Shown: positions 34,882 through 48,600, numbered from the stretch's first letter. The stretch: 64,000 bases of DNA from Phascolomyces articulosus (GCA_025677815.1 JAIXMP010000030.1:248001-312000), one strand, 5' to 3'. Program-made: numbers and translations. The notes: generated by a model not told the origin, from the letters alone.

Positions 34882-37800
34882 AATTTCAGGTCTTGCTTTG
34901 TGATATAGTATACCTTAATAGCTGTATAAGCATAAAATAGAAAAGAACAATAAACTCAAATATGTAACCTCCATTTTGTTTTGAAAGAAAAAGAATTTCC
35001 ATACGAAAAGAGAATATGTGTTGAAAATGAACATATATTCCTGTAAAAAGATATTATACTTCAACAATTAAATAATATGTAACTAATCGCAACGGTTATT
35101 TGCTATGGAGGATGTCGAGGGTTTAGAATCCCAGTACAGTGGAATAAAAAGGGAGCATGGGAAACCATGACTCAAAGAAATTTATTATGAAACCCAATCA
35201 TAATGCATTTTAATGCGCAGAGGCAATATCACACTCAGGAACACGAATTATGATAACTGAAAATTTTACTTGAGTGTTTTGCTTCATTTTCTGCTAATTA
35301 CCAGTCCTGTAAAAAGTTATATGTTCTTGTCCATATAAATATTTTCTCAGGAATGGACGACTTGTCTTTTTTTTTTTTTACTTCCATATTGCTGTATGTA
35401 TGTACTTGACAATAACTAGATAATATACGTTTCTGTAAAATAGCCATATATATGTATGTACAGCTAGAGTTAAAGAACTGCCGCATACCACCAGGGCTTA
35501 TTATGATAATATTATGTCTTCTGTTGTAATAGGCCTTCAAGTATAAATTTCATCTTTCATTATACAAATTGTTCATAACGGTATGTACCCTATATACCTA
35601 TATCAACTCTTTTTTCAGAAAAGAAAAGCAAGCGTGCTTGATTTATCAATAAAAAGCAACAAAATTGATTCAATAAATAGTTTGTCTAATATAACCAGCA
35701 GTTGAAGGAAGGGCGTACACATTATATTCAATTATGGTTAATGCCCACAGACTCTTGAATTCGTATCATATTAATATATTAATGTTCAATACGGTTTATC
35801 AATAAAATTGAATATGCTTTATCAAAAGATACCAAAATAAGAGCTTGTAAAAGATGAACGATGACTTAGAAGTCTTAAAAAGAGAAGTTGAAGGATTTAT
35901 AAATAGACAAACACACCGGACACAATAAATCTTCATGCTTCCCCTTTTTTTATATTCATTCTTTTCTTGATTGCCTTTCAAACTTTTGGAGCTTATATAT
36001 GAATTTATCAATGTTATTCATGTATATTCATATCGACTGAAATCTTCTATTGGAAAAATAATGAAATGTTACAAAGAGATTTTTCTGAAAAGCAACTTGA
36101 ACAATATTCAATCTCAAGATGTGTATTCGAATCTATCCCACTAACTCATTACCAAATTAGAGTTTTTGTTTGATTTATGCTTCATCATGATATGCCGTAA
36201 TATTAGTTTCAATGCAGCCTTATTAGTTCAACATTCAACATTAATATGACCAATGAAATTATACACTACTTGCTGTCCCAAGTATCATCGAGATACCCTA
36301 GTGGTACCACTATCGCTGCCCACTAAAAGTATTGACAGTCTTTATTATAATGCAAATATTCGACACTAGTCCTCCTCACCCCGCGACCCACAGCCACCAC
36401 CCATGTATATCTTCATGATGACCTTAGTTGCACCATTCTCATATCTGACGCATGATTAAATAATAAAAAAGGACATATTAGTCCTGTGCAAATATATATA
36501 TATATATATATATATGTCTATGTCAGATTACCGAGGGGCACGTTGATGCTACTGGATAAACATTGAAGGAGAAGGGACTACCACAGACAGCGAGTGCTGT
36601 GTTATATATCTTGTTGTATATGAATATCATTTTCTTTTTATCATTAATAATAATTCGAGAACAAACTGTTTTTGAGACAAATAGCTCTGATAAGCATAGT
36701 ATGGATCAATCTCCTGTTTTGTACGACTCAATTTCGCTTAGGTAGCTTAATCAATTTGGTTACATTGCATGTATCTCTGAAATTTTTATAGGTCAACTAC
36801 TAGTGTTGTCATCGGGATTTGCAGCTGCCAAACCAGTGATTCTTTTAATGCAATTTATCATCTTTTTCTTTTTGGTGTACAATGAGTACAAAATGATGTT
36901 TATACTTATATATGGATCAAAAGCATATTCTCAGAGGCATTTTCATAGAAGTAAATGATCTGTTCGACGTAGAAAAGACAGCCCTTTTCCAATGATTCTT
37001 TGTTTTCCAGCAATTCCCCCGATATAAAATTTGTAAAATTGCAATTAATATTCATGTTATTTGATATTCCTATTCCGTCTTCTTTCCTTCCTCCCCCCAA
37101 AAACATTCAAAGATTATTGTTTCGATATGAAAAGCGATATTTTATTACAAGTTTTTAAAAGGAATAGTTTGTATAAAGCCTTCTAACTTAAGTTGGTATA
37201 ATATGTAAACAAAATAACCATAAATGAAGTTTATTATTATGCAGGTGGTGGATAAAAAGAAAAGAGTTTCCACTCAAAATACATTGTGACACAAAATGGC
37301 AATAGAAGGAAATTCATTGATCATGTTGAGATTTAGTGCCATAATCTTTGTTTTGTAAACACATGTCAATAAGGATGGTGTTGTCAGACTTTTTGATCAT
37401 ATTATTATTTAGTATTTTATGATCTATATAATAGTATATCGAAAAAGAAATAAGTTCTTATTATTACAGTAATACTTCCTCTGGGATTAAACTAAAGTTA
37501 TTCCAAGATTGTATATGGAGCCATTTATTAGTAATATTTGTTAGGAAATAACAACTTGATGAGGAAAAAGGAGTGTTTCTTAATTGATTGATATGAAGAG
37601 GATATACCTTTTATAAAGCTACATGGCTGTGTTTGATATCCATTCCAAAAACAAACAATTATTTTTAAACAGAATAACAAACTATTTATTTGTCGGTACG
37701 TACATTTGCCAGCTCAACTCTTCTAACCTTTTAAGCTTTTAATCGGTAAAGGTATTCATTATACATATAGTAATAATGGTAAATCCACCTTATCGAAAAT

Positions 37801-38652
37801 TCCATTGAGTTAGTTTTTTAAATATATACTTCTAAAAACCTGAATAGCCTTCATATCCTATTAGTAAACAAACATATATATACCTTCTAAATCAAAGTCA
37901 ATGAAAGAATGAGAAGCGCATCACATTCTATCTACCACTTTTTTTATGCAAGTAAACCTGACAAGATTAGATCTAGCTTGGCTAAGTTTGGTTAAGCATC
38001 ATGTAGAAGGTTTGAGTTTTCCTGTTTTTGAAACTCCAAAACTGTTGTCAGTAACCGCGCCACCACTTGTTATGAGAGGAATAGATGTGATAAATTGATA
38101 TTTTTTTCACTGATGTTAAACCCATGGTAAGCATGACGTCCCACATATATTCCCAATATAATAAAAAGTATATAACAACAATTATATATAGAGAAGGATG
38201 TAGATGATTCATCTTGGGGTTGTGAATATGCATGTTATATTTATCCGACATCCGATTCCCAATCAGCTGAGGAAAAAAAAAAGCAGAGGGCTTATGTTTA
38301 TATGCATAATTCCAGTAATCATAATGTTCAATAGAATCAATAAAAGATTATCTTCATAAAGAGGTATTATAACACGATGTTCTTGTTTTTTTTTTTTGCT
38401 AAGGATTGAATTATACAGGCTGGGAAACGTTATTGGAAATGCATTTATAATAGTAAACCAACCAACCCCCCATTTGAAAAAGATACTCAAGAAAAATTTC
38501 ATGTGTAACCACCCATGCTTTTATATAACTTTTTAACTTTTTTTTCTGCTTGAAAGGATTTCAGCCTTCTCTTTTTTTTTCCCAATTTTTCTTCCTTTAT
38601 CCAATCCATATAGATCCTTACTCTTTCTCTTCTCTTGATCCTTCTTTATAAT
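34882..38652. other. Gene-poor interval of 3.8 kb
   Basis: No supported gene. Includes an (AT)n microsatellite at 36491-36514 and many short frames without family resemblance. The last 150 bp before the O-fucosyltransferase-like gene are rich in TTTTCT/CTTTT runs, a probable promoter. I saw no transposase or reverse-transcriptase motif. Confidence 0.4.
36491..36514. repeat. AT microsatellite
   Basis: Twelve uninterrupted AT/TA units within the gene-poor interval; possibly cruciform-prone. Confidence 0.9.
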
Positions 38653-40287
38653 ATGCTTCAATTCGCATATAATAATCGTCCAGGGTCAAGTAAAATGAGA
38701 AAGTTACAAAATCGATCCAACGCGTCTTGGTCGTCCACGTTATCTTTATCTCATAGAATAGTCCCTATCTTACTAGGCACTTTATTACTTCTCGCCTGTC
38801 TGTCATTTCTCTCTACTTTGTCAGAAATCGCCCTTGATTCCACAACTGGCTCTGACACACATGCAACACCTCCATTACGCCATGGTGGAATGGGATCGTC
38901 TGTAACACCGGGATCGGGACTACAACAAGAAGAATATTATTTAGCCTATTTACCTCATTCCGGTTTATCCAACCAACGCATAGAACTTGCCAACGCACTG
39001 TTACTTGCTGCCTTACTGCAACGCACGCTTATTATCCCCCCTGCATTCTTAGGGACTGTTGTCGGGTGGATGAAAAAGGAACAAATCTATGACCATTTGG
39101 GGTGGCTGACGAATGCAAGTATTCCCTTTGAACAAATCTGTCGGTCAGCCACACCGGGAGATTTAGCAACCTATGTACGACGAAGCCGATGCGGAGAATA
39201 CCGTCGTTTTGGCGTGATCCCATGGACAGAACTGCATGATATCGAATCCCTCACACCCTATGTGAATATTCGATTCCAGGATATTGTTTCATTGCCTCAA
39301 TTACAAGAAGATTTGGGTATTGATGAGAGTGATACCTATGTTCATACAGACCAACATTTGTATGATTGGAGACTTTATGAAGATATATCAGAGGCACGCA
39401 AATTACTGAAAACAGGCACCAATTACTTTGACTCGTTTGCTGGACGACGCTATTATAAAGTATATACATTGAACCACTGGCAACGTCGACCTGAACGATT
39501 ATTACAATTGGGTGGTATATTTGGCAGTACACGGTTCAACCTTATTGATCCTGAACACATTGCACTCCGTAGCAAGATTGCAAATGCATTACACTTTCGT
39601 CGTGATACGCATATTGGCGAAACAGTTGAAAATATTGTTAATTATTTGGGTGGCACTGGATCTTTTATGGGGGTTCATTTTCGAACGGGTGACAAACCAT
39701 TCAAGAAACAATTACCAAAAAATATGGTGTTATTTGCCCAAGGTATGGCTGAATCGACTGGTGTATCCGTTATACCCAGAGAAGAGGATATTTTGGCAGC
39801 AATTGAAGCACAAGCAATCGATATTAGTAACAACAACTCAAATTCTGAAGATGGAAGTGAATTAGTACAAGAGCAACAACAACCAAAACGAAGAGTACCT
39901 TTATTACCACCTCCTGAAGGATTACATATGGCACCATGGTCCACAGTATGTCGCAACGTCCCAGTTAATGGTGCCCCTGTCACCAGTGGATCTCGTACTG
40001 TCATTTATATTGCAACTGATCAACCAGAACCACGATCTCCTGTCAGTAAACTATTGCCTTGGTTTGATATGTTTCCGTGTACTGTCACCTTGAACGATTT
40101 ACCAGATCATTTATTTACACCTCTTGATAAAATACATGATATGATTGTTCCTGAAAAACCTCTCAAATCATTCTTGATACCCATTGTTGATGCCATGGTT
40201 GCTGCTCATGCTCAGCAAGTCTTTGCTACTCCTCGTTCAACTTATTCTAAATTTATTGGTGAATTGAATCGAGCTTGGGTTCCATAA
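38653..40287 (+). CDS. O-fucosyltransferase-family type II membrane glycosyltransferase
   Basis: Intronless, 544 residues from ATG 38653 (the upstream frame to 38635 has no ATG). A basic cytoplasmic N-terminus (1-34), one membrane anchor (about 36-58, IVPILLGTLLLLACLSFLS) and a lumenal domain indicate a Golgi/ER type II protein. The catalytic region has YLAYLPHSGLSNQRIELANA at about 95-115, LIIPP at 129, and HFRTGDKPF near 342, where the Arg of the GDP-fucose-binding H-F-R motif is kept. This places it in the GDP-fucose protein O-fucosyltransferase superfamily. Other landmarks are VYRRxD-like RYYKVYTLNHW and VIYIATDQPEPRSPVSKLLP. Actual donor and acceptor are unknown. An ~35-residue acidic/Gln-rich insert (near 395-420) interrupts the domain. 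Confidence 0.85.
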   Translation: MLQFAYNNRPGSSKMRKLQNRSNASWSSTLSLSHRIVPILLGTLLLLACLSFLSTLSEIALDSTTGSDTHATPPLRHGGMGSSVTPGSGLQQEEYYLAYLPHSGLSNQRIELANALLLAALLQRTLIIPPAFLGTVVGWMKKEQIYDHLGWLTNASIPFEQICRSATPGDLATYVRRSRCGEYRRFGVIPWTELHDIESLTPYVNIRFQDIVSLPQLQEDLGIDESDTYVHTDQHLYDWRLYEDISEARKLLKTGTNYFDSFAGRRYYKVYTLNHWQRRPERLLQLGGIFGSTRFNLIDPEHIALRSKIANALHFRRDTHIGETVENIVNYLGGTGSFMGVHFRTGDKPFKKQLPKNMVLFAQGMAESTGVSVIPREEDILAAIEAQAIDISNNNSNSEDGSELVQEQQQPKRRVPLLPPPEGLHMAPWSTVCRNVPVNGAPVTSGSRTVIYIATDQPEPRSPVSKLLPWFDMFPCTVTLNDLPDHLFTPLDKIHDMIVPEKPLKSFLIPIVDAMVAAHAQQVFATPRSTYSKFIGELNRAWVP

Positions 40288-43200
40288 AAAAGGCAACCTG
40301 TTCGTACCTTATTGTATTACTTTTTTTTTTCTTTTTTTGCACATAGTATCTTGTAATTTTCTTTTCCCTTCCTCCTCACCCAATTTGTAGATAGCACATA
40401 ATGTACCCCATTATTACATTCATAATTATAATAATAATATACTATTAATATTATTAATTAATAAATAGATTTTGTAATATGTATAATCACGCAAAATATA
40501 TTTTTAAAAAATGAAAATGAATGAATCCCCCATATTTTTCAGATTGGTCCTACCAAAAACTTTGTCCAGTTTCAATCCACACTTTTTTTTAAAAAAAACT
40601 TGATACGAAGAAGAGGCTAAAAAAGGCCAGGGGAAAGGGGTGTAGTTTACACAGGGTTATATGATATTAGGGAAAATAATGTCCTTGTTCCCAATGAAAT
40701 AAGAAAAAAAAATATACAAGAAATGTTCCTCGTCACCATCATGCTTTCGTTTTTTACGCGTCGGCAGCAATCAAAGCAACAATCATGCGGTAAAGATAGT
40801 AAAAGAAACACTAACAAACAGAAAGAGTATATATATGTTTATATAACAATCAATTCACGAATCCACATTTTTTCCCAATCTTTTTCTCCTTCACCCACAT
40901 GAATACACATATGGGTGTTCTTTTTGGTATATTTCATAATAATCCATTACACTTACACATAGATAAAAGGCAAGCTTAATAAAACATTCCTTTTTATGCA
41001 CATTCAACGTTCGAAAGATTTCCGTTGCATCATACATATGTCGATTCTCTGTTACCCTGTTTGTTATATTCATCTTTAGTAATCCTTCCTAAACCATTCT
41101 ATTATGAAAATAAATAATCCATTCTTTCCAAACACTTACTTTTTTATATTGAAAGCTACTAGTGGTAGATTCAGTATCATTGAAAACCAACTTCCATTGA
41201 TAAGAAACATGAAGAATAAGAATGCATGGGCGCCCATTTCAGGAAGTACAAACTACATTGACACGTGTGCCAAAAAAATATGTAAGTACATGGAATGCTT
41301 TAACATGTTTTGTTTTACTCTTTCTCAAACAAGAATGATCATAATAGTGGAGACGAAAAACGAGAATATATATGTGTGTGTTTCCCTTACCTGGTTCAAC
41401 TTGTTACATAAATCGATTGGGTTAATATAGTCACATTCTAAATCAGAAAACATAATAACCTATACAATATGTGGAAGAAAAACGAGTTAAGGACTGGGAG
41501 TTATATTGGTTATAAAAGTAGGTGTAGTAGTGGTGGTTGTCCTGTTTTTCGTTCTACAAAAGGAATCTCGATTCAAGTAATTGTCAGCTTTTATTTAGAA
41601 AAAAAAGGATACGAAAAACACCATCAAGAATAGCAGCAAGGCTGCCATTATGACAGAAAATAAAAATAACAAGGCTTCTCCGGGCATCACAATATGCTAT
41701 ATTCTGAAAAAGAACAAGAGAATGAAAAAAGTGTGTACAGCAACAACGAATTACGTGGAACCTTTTGCTTTCCAGATTTTTAGGCCTACAAATCATGCCT
41801 GGAGTTAAAAAAAATTCTCAGGTTGATTTACCAAATATTATTACTTACATTGTTTATGAGTACATGGATGCACCCACACCGCAAGGAAACCACTAAAGAC
41901 AAGCAGATTAATATCACTTGTGCTATATTGTAAAAGACGCTACCTATTTCTAATTTTATTCAATTTAAAATGAGAAAAACGAAACTTACTATCACAGACG
42001 ATGGCCAATACCAGCAAGCCATCCTGTCGAAACAGGCATTCTCGTTTTGGCCTAACCCTGGACGCTCTCTCTATAGTAACGTATTTTCTTCATTAGTAAA
42101 ATATAACTTTCTTAGTAACCATTATAATATCCCACTCTCATTTGTAATACTTTCATAGTTTACCAAAGCAGAATTAGGAGGGCCAAAGAAATAGAAAAAT
42201 GAAAGCCTTCTCATGTGATATTTTATATTATGATTGATCACCACAAACAACATATCATTAAAAATCAGTGATTATTGTCATTCAGCATGGAAGGGAATAA
42301 CTGACAAAAATATAGAAAAACTATATACCAGTATAATTTTTTATGATCATATATAAGAGAATAATATGAGAGACGGAACGTGAGATATTCATTTGGTTGC
42401 ATTTTATATATAATATACTAGGAATATTTCGAGAGAATAATAGACGTGCGTCGATTGTTTACATACTCTAATCAAAGTCATCAACACAATATATAAATTA
42501 ATGTAGTCAGTTGAGAACACGTTTCGATTATGTTACATGTATTATTGTATTGATAAACTACAATGATATAAATCTCTTAACGGTTTTAATCAGTAAGCTG
42601 TTATAAGGCAACATAACATTACGAATGTATCTTAAGTCTTTTTAAAAAACACCCATTATCCTCTGCCACAGCTTGGTTTTATTTGCTTTATTGCACATTT
42701 GAGACAAAATCGAATAGCTTGTCGTAATTATCCTTTATAGATATTTGAACGGAAGAATGAGGATCATTTTTAGATTTACTTTTCCAACTTGGTATCGATG
42801 GTGAGCCATTTCTTTACTTTTAATATGATTGGCACCAGGCACTTTAACACCGCCGATTTTTATGTTGCATTGCTATTATGTATAGTATTTCAGGGTCCGC
42901 GATCAGCTTTGGTTCCAACACGATTTACTTCTTTGCCATCCTTATTGGTAATCTTTTTTCAGATATAATATATTCGGAGTAGATTCAAAATAATGAAATC
43001 ATAACTATAGTAACAGATACAGAACGGGGTGTATATCAATTAATGAAGTGGGGTTCAGCACTAGCATGAGTATGTGTAAATCGACAGTGGCATTATTATT
43101 ATGCTGAAAAGGAGATCAATAAATAATGACGTGTATAAAGTAGACATATATAAAAGGGTCAGATAAGATGCTAGAGGGATTAGCGTTGAAACGTGCAGCT

Positions 43201-45633
43201 TTATTATATCCTGTGCTAACAATGGGTCAGAAATGTGTATTGTAATTTCAAAAATTCACCAAGTGGTACTCAATCGCCAGTATTCACAGCTATTATTACA
43301 TTGTTTACTATGTATCTAGGAAATAATACTGAGCTCTCCTCCCAGCCAAAAGCTTTAATATCATTACATCGATTTCAGTATTCTTAGCTCTCCTCCTTCC
43401 AAAATTATAAATGTTCTGGGTTAAAACATCCAATGGTTTAAACAGAGAAGGCCCAGTTTTTACCAAAAAGAATAAAATGACAATTGCTCCAACAAATGTA
43501 TCTAGTCTTCTTTCTATCTATATGCCCCATCCATACTTTTTTTTGTGTATGTTTATATTTTTTCTTTCAAATTACGTAGAAAAATGAGTAAACTACAACA
43601 ACTCCACTACTACCGATGCTTCTTATTTTCGTTGTATACAAATAGTCACTCTTCCATTTTACTGGTGTTGAATAAACCAATTTATCATTTTTTCAGTTTT
43701 TTTTTACTCATTATTGTTTATCAATTATTATTTTTTAAGTTATGAAATATGTATCAACATCGTATGGGATGGCATCAAAGTTAATAAACCATTGTCATAG
43801 TTTATGGTAAGCGACAGAGAAAAAGATAAATATAGAACAATTACCTGAATCTTCCTAAAAAAAATTCATCAGTCCAGTGGAAAATATATCGGTTCGCTCT
43901 ACACCAATAATCATGTTGTCTGGTAAAATTCATGTTTCATCACCATCATCATTGTTTATAAAAAAAAAGTTTATCTTTATCTGAATAAATCGGTCATCAT
44001 CATCACATCAAGCGTTTCTAAAATAATGCATAATTACTTAAAGAAGCAAAGCACCACCAGGAAAGGGTCAGCGTCTATCTCAAAACTAAGCTTATTGATA
44101 ATTTTTATAAAGACCAGAAGAAAAATATATATGCGTAGTAAGTCATCACTTATTCTAGACTCTAGACAATATGAAAACTCCTTTGGACTTCGTAATATAG
44201 ATTTTCTTGGAGAAAAACGCGTCGATGAACATTGTTACTGCATCATTTATATTTTGACAATAGCAACAGCAACTCTGTTCTACTGCTGGATGTAATGGTC
44301 AGTTATAATTAATGGCAATTATTATATTCTAAAGGAGGAGCATGTGTGATAGTGATGTCCTCCCATTTTACTCGACAACGACAGTGCAGTAAAGTTGATC
44401 TGCATAAGAACAACCAGAAAAATAGGTTTGTTGTCATGTAGTAGTAAAACTCACATATTTATCTATTGTCACTGCCTGTGTGCGACAAGTATTTTTTGTA
44501 TTGTTTTTTTATTCATATTACGTCATAATAATATAATACGAAGGTCCCGTTTCATTTGGATTTCTAATAGCTGTCTATTGTTTGTATCTAAGTCTAACAT
44601 AAAATAACAAAGATTGAATTCACTTACAATAAAGGTTATATTCTCATTATGCTCTTTATTGAACCGGTTTCGTTATTGAGTTTAAACAATGGACAGGATT
44701 ATAAAGGTCCATTTCAGTGTTTTGACAACACTGCATTTAAAAGTAAATAAAAAGCCTTGAGTAGTAGGATACCCACTAATAACAATATCTTTTGTCTGTT
44801 GTTGCATAACTGCTGCACCAAATATTTTCCACTTTACTGATCCTTCTATTTTTCTCTTAGTCAAGTTGAGAAAATAATACAAATACTCAGCACAAGATGC
44901 TGTCTTTTTATTAACAATCACAGAAGTTTACTGGATGAATTACGGTATGAATTCTTAAGATGTGTCGAATCTAGAGTAGCTATGTTTTCTTTTGGGCGAT
45001 TTTAGAGTATAGGCTTAGAATACTATTGTTTTGTGTAACCGTGCTTTTGTATTGCACAAAGAGGTGGAGCTAGGGTTTTTTTTCTTTTATTCTAACAACC
45101 TTTTACGTTCTTATCACATTGCTTCCTAGTCGTTCGAGAGTAATGAATCAGACATTCAACGACATGATGATTAAAAGAATTCATATTATTCCAATTGATA
45201 TGATGAAAAAAAAGTAACAAGTAGTAAAAACACCTTTTCTTAATCGCCTGCATAAAAGTAAATATTACGCAGCATTATTTATTTATAGGGTACTCTTTCA
45301 AGTTGTGGCGGAGCCAACTCGTAATATGTCATACTAGTTTAGGGAGAAAAAGATACATTTATAAGCCTTGATTGGTTTTTCTTCTCTTTGGTTAAAACAC
45401 AACTTCTTTTCGTTTTTCAATTTCTATTTGCAACTTCCATCACTGCCCTTCATATGACAAAAAATTCTTAAAAGAACGCATATTTACTACCACTAAAATT
45501 CATCACCACTTTATACTCTCTTGCAATTTTTCCAATAGTACCATTCGTTTCTTCTTTATCTGTGAGTAAACACCTCTCTTTTTTATTTCTATTATATACG
45601 ATTATATTTAAACTAACTTGCCAAACTTATTTA
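40288..45633. other. Gene-poor interval of 5.3 kb
   Basis: No supported gene. A T8A8 junction lies at 40583-40598. A 55-bp stretch at about 42895-42950 is flanked by an acceptor (TTTCAG) and a donor-like GTAATC and could be an exon (GPRSALVPTRFTSLPSLL), but nothing joins to it. A 12-bp motif (AGCTCTCCTCC) repeats at about 43333 and 43387. The remaining frames are chance. Confidence 0.35.
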
Positions 45634-47328
45634 ATGATCATAGAAATAATGTATATAACCTACGAGACGGCTCAGTATTCTTGGAATGACAAAGATATAT
45701 TCATTAAACATGTAAAACCATCCATAATAATCCCCAATGAATTACCCAAGCCAGATTTTATGCCTACAAAACTTGTTCGTATTTCTGACATGAAAGTAGT
45801 CGATGGATCACAAGTCAACGAAGGTTACTGTGCATTATCATATTCATGGAATCAATCTGGTGATATTTTACTTGATGAAAAAACTGGGAAATACAAACGA
45901 GTCGATGATGGCAAACACGAGATTATTTCTTATGATGATATTTATCCTGATATGATTATTCCTGAATACAAGACAAAATCTAATAGTAAATTGGACAAGG
46001 TATATCAAGTTCTGAGGATCATTGACAATGAAAACTATTACTTTACAAAAACAGTTCAATATGTCAAATTCGAAGGCATCATTCAGCAAATGTGTCAACA
46101 ATTCAACATCAAATATATATGGTACGACCAATTATGCATCAATCAAGACAATAAAGAAGAAAAACACCATGAAATACGCAACATGCATCATATATACGAA
46201 AATGCTTATTGCACTGTTGCACTTGTACCTGATTACTATCATGATAGCTTGTTATTTTCAAGCGCACAGTATTTCACACGTTTATGGACCTTAGGAGAAG
46301 CAATAAAGTCAAAAAGATTACTATTTGTCGGAAGAGATGAATATGACTGGGGAGATTATAGTACATTCATTGAAATAATTCAGTTAACAAAATCATCTTC
46401 TGAACTAAGTGTTTCACAAATACTATGCCATGCACATCAACGAACAAGCACCAATGAACACGACCGTGTTTTTGCACTCATCCAACTTTTCCCAGAGTTC
46501 ATGGACGAAATCGACATTGATTACGATCAAAAATTAGAAGACTTGATGATTCAATTTTATATTCTTTTAGCAAAAAAAGACATCAGCATTTTGTTCTTTC
46601 GAAATAAATATAAAAAAACAACAATCGAAAAATACAAGTCTTTGCCATCATGGACCGGTATTAATGGTAGACACTTTATATTTGATATAACGACCTCATT
46701 TCAAAATTACGATATAATTGGAAAAACCATGCATGTTACAACTACTTATGTTACAAAAAACCAATCCATCGATGATGACAGTTTAATTATACAAGAAGAA
46801 GATATACCACCAATTCCTGACGATATCAATGATGATAATAAAGACGATTATCGCTTGTGCATACTTGTCCAACTATCGAAAGCAAATGAAATGAAAATAA
46901 TCGATTTGGATCGTTATGGTCACTATTGGAATTTAACTAGAAAATCATTTTTCTATATAATCTCTACAGAACTTCAACAATTATCAAGATTCGTGGAGAT
47001 AAAAAAGGAAAACTTGTGTTGGTATAACATAGAAAGTGATGCTTATCGAATGACTGCAAGTATTGATTTTGGTGATTTTACAGGCAGTTTGGACGATCCT
47101 TCAGCAAAATACGTCATCCTCTCTGAAATTTCGTTTGAAACCATTGATCTTAAGCATATAGATCATAGGTTTAAAAATAAATATTATCTATATCCCGTCA
47201 TAAAAAAGGAACAAGGAGAAGAGTTCTATAAAGCTATTGGATGCTGTAAAATATTTTGTAAAATAGGAAGTAACGAAGATTTTTTCTCTGACTGTAATTT
47301 AAACAAAGAAACATTTTTGATTCAATAA
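45634..47328 (+). CDS. HET-domain (heterokaryon incompatibility-type) protein
   Basis: Intronless, 564 residues; ATG 45634 chosen (45649 also possible). The HET domain spans about 45-300: GYCALSYSWNQSGD at 64-77, IKYIWYDQLCINQDN at 159-173, HHEIRNMHHIYENAYCTVAL at 178-197, and the RLWTLGEAIKSKRLLF segment. These match the three blocks that define HET domains. The long C-terminal half (300-564) is Asp/Asn/Ile-rich and unrecognised, with no NACHT or WD repeats. In ascomycetes HET domains trigger programmed cell death on allorecognition and resemble TIR folds; in mucoralean fungi the family is present but its role is unknown. It is more AT-rich than neighbouring genes and lies beside a zone of decayed elements, typical of expanded accessory genes. 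Confidence 0.88.
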   Translation: MIIEIMYITYETAQYSWNDKDIFIKHVKPSIIIPNELPKPDFMPTKLVRISDMKVVDGSQVNEGYCALSYSWNQSGDILLDEKTGKYKRVDDGKHEIISYDDIYPDMIIPEYKTKSNSKLDKVYQVLRIIDNENYYFTKTVQYVKFEGIIQQMCQQFNIKYIWYDQLCINQDNKEEKHHEIRNMHHIYENAYCTVALVPDYYHDSLLFSSAQYFTRLWTLGEAIKSKRLLFVGRDEYDWGDYSTFIEIIQLTKSSSELSVSQILCHAHQRTSTNEHDRVFALIQLFPEFMDEIDIDYDQKLEDLMIQFYILLAKKDISILFFRNKYKKTTIEKYKSLPSWTGINGRHFIFDITTSFQNYDIIGKTMHVTTTYVTKNQSIDDDSLIIQEEDIPPIPDDINDDNKDDYRLCILVQLSKANEMKIIDLDRYGHYWNLTRKSFFYIISTELQQLSRFVEIKKENLCWYNIESDAYRMTASIDFGDFTGSLDDPSAKYVILSEISFETIDLKHIDHRFKNKYYLYPVIKKEQGEEFYKAIGCCKIFCKIGSNEDFFSDCNLNKETFLIQ

Positions 47329-48079
47329 AAATGAGCAATTGATATAAATAATTTACGTAATTAATTAGATTTATGTTCATTTTTAAAATATCACAACTCA
47401 GTGTACAGCAAAATAAACACTTTGATTGTTCAATAAATCGATAATGAGTCCAATAGGTTTTTAAAATAAATATTGTTTGTCAATATCTGGAGTCAATATC
47501 TGGAGGGTTCTTGAGGTACATCCTGATAAAGTCAACAACTACACGTTAGGAATAGTCAAGTTTTGAGCGAGTGTTCAAATATTTGGTAGTATTTTTTTTT
47601 GGATCATAGACGAACTAATTCAAACACCATCAAAGAGCCAACTTCCCAACACATCTGGTTAACACAATGTCGCTGCCGATAACATCACGAATTGCCTAAG
47701 GCTTGCTCATCATTATTGTCACCATTTTAGACGTATTATAATTAATCAAGAAAGATAATTAAAAACCTAATGGTTACAAATAGCATAGTGGTGTTTCTCA
47801 ATCATGTAACCTAAACTATCTCAGCAGTAATACGCTTAAGTTATGGTATCTAAATTCAATATGTTATTTATATATTTATATTTACATTGTTTTTTTTTAA
47901 ATAATAAATACAACTGTTACCATTTTACAAATTTCTCTTCCAAATAACAAATCCGTTTTTCTTCTGAAATAATATAATCTTTACAAGTTGGTTTAATATC
48001 TAGCTAATTTTGACCCCAGATCACCAAAGATTTTTTACTCGCACAAACACAAACACACAAACAGACTCGTTCGCAATGA
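47329..48079. other. 3' flank of the HET gene
   Basis: AT-rich, no gene seen. A 14-bp tandem duplication (GTCAATATCTGGA twice) occurs at about 47480-47506. Confidence 0.4.
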
Positions 48080-48600
48080 ACACCTTTGAATCAAGAGTCT
48101 TTAAAGATTCTTGAAAAGCTCCGCCGAAAGGATCATGCTGAGCGCCGGAAGCGTCAGCAGATTGAGGTAATTTTTTGAAAAAAAATACTCTTACATATCC
48201 GTTAATGAGCCAGTTATGATTTTTAACATCCCACCATTATAATACAGTGTCACAGGAAGATGTCGAATTGATCAACAGCATCGATATTGTTGCTGTTGAA
48301 TTGCTACATGATTATAATTTCGGCTTTATAAATTTAATACCTTGGATACTAATAGATATATGTTATGTAGCTTCGCCTACTCCACCCCGTCCTTGGTCAC
48401 GCTGACGTAGCCACCCAAGAGAAGGTTCCTGCCGTTGAGGATCCTGTTCCAGCCCAAGATGAAGAAGAAACTTCTTCGCTGGAACAATGGGTGGTGGTGG
48501 AAATGCCATCATTCAGCTACCCGCTACAACCACCACCATCACGCTTCGAACGGCATGCAGATGGGTCTGTTTCCAGGGCATGCCAAGTTAATTTAATTTA
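48080..48600 (+). pseudogene. Decayed coding fragments
   Basis: Coding-like pieces without a workable gene model. A basic segment (SLKILEKLRRKDHAERRKRQ) runs to a donor-like GTAATT at about 48168. VSQEDVELINSIDIVAVELL follows a possible acceptor near 48249, ending at a stop about 48404. In a different frame, ADVATQEKVPAVEDPVPAQD and SLEQWVVVEMPSFSYPL run to about 48600. The composition is clearly coding, but the frames do not join. Probably a fragment of a repeated mucoralean gene or element; no domain recognised. Confidence 0.4.

Noticed and set aside
36220..36380. Possible solo LTR
   Set aside because: Mixed GC patch with no TG...CA ends or target duplication I could confirm, and no second copy in the window.
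42895..42950. Isolated exon with acceptor and donor
   Set aside because: No upstream or downstream exon joins it; a 55-bp open stretch between AG and GT is expected by chance.
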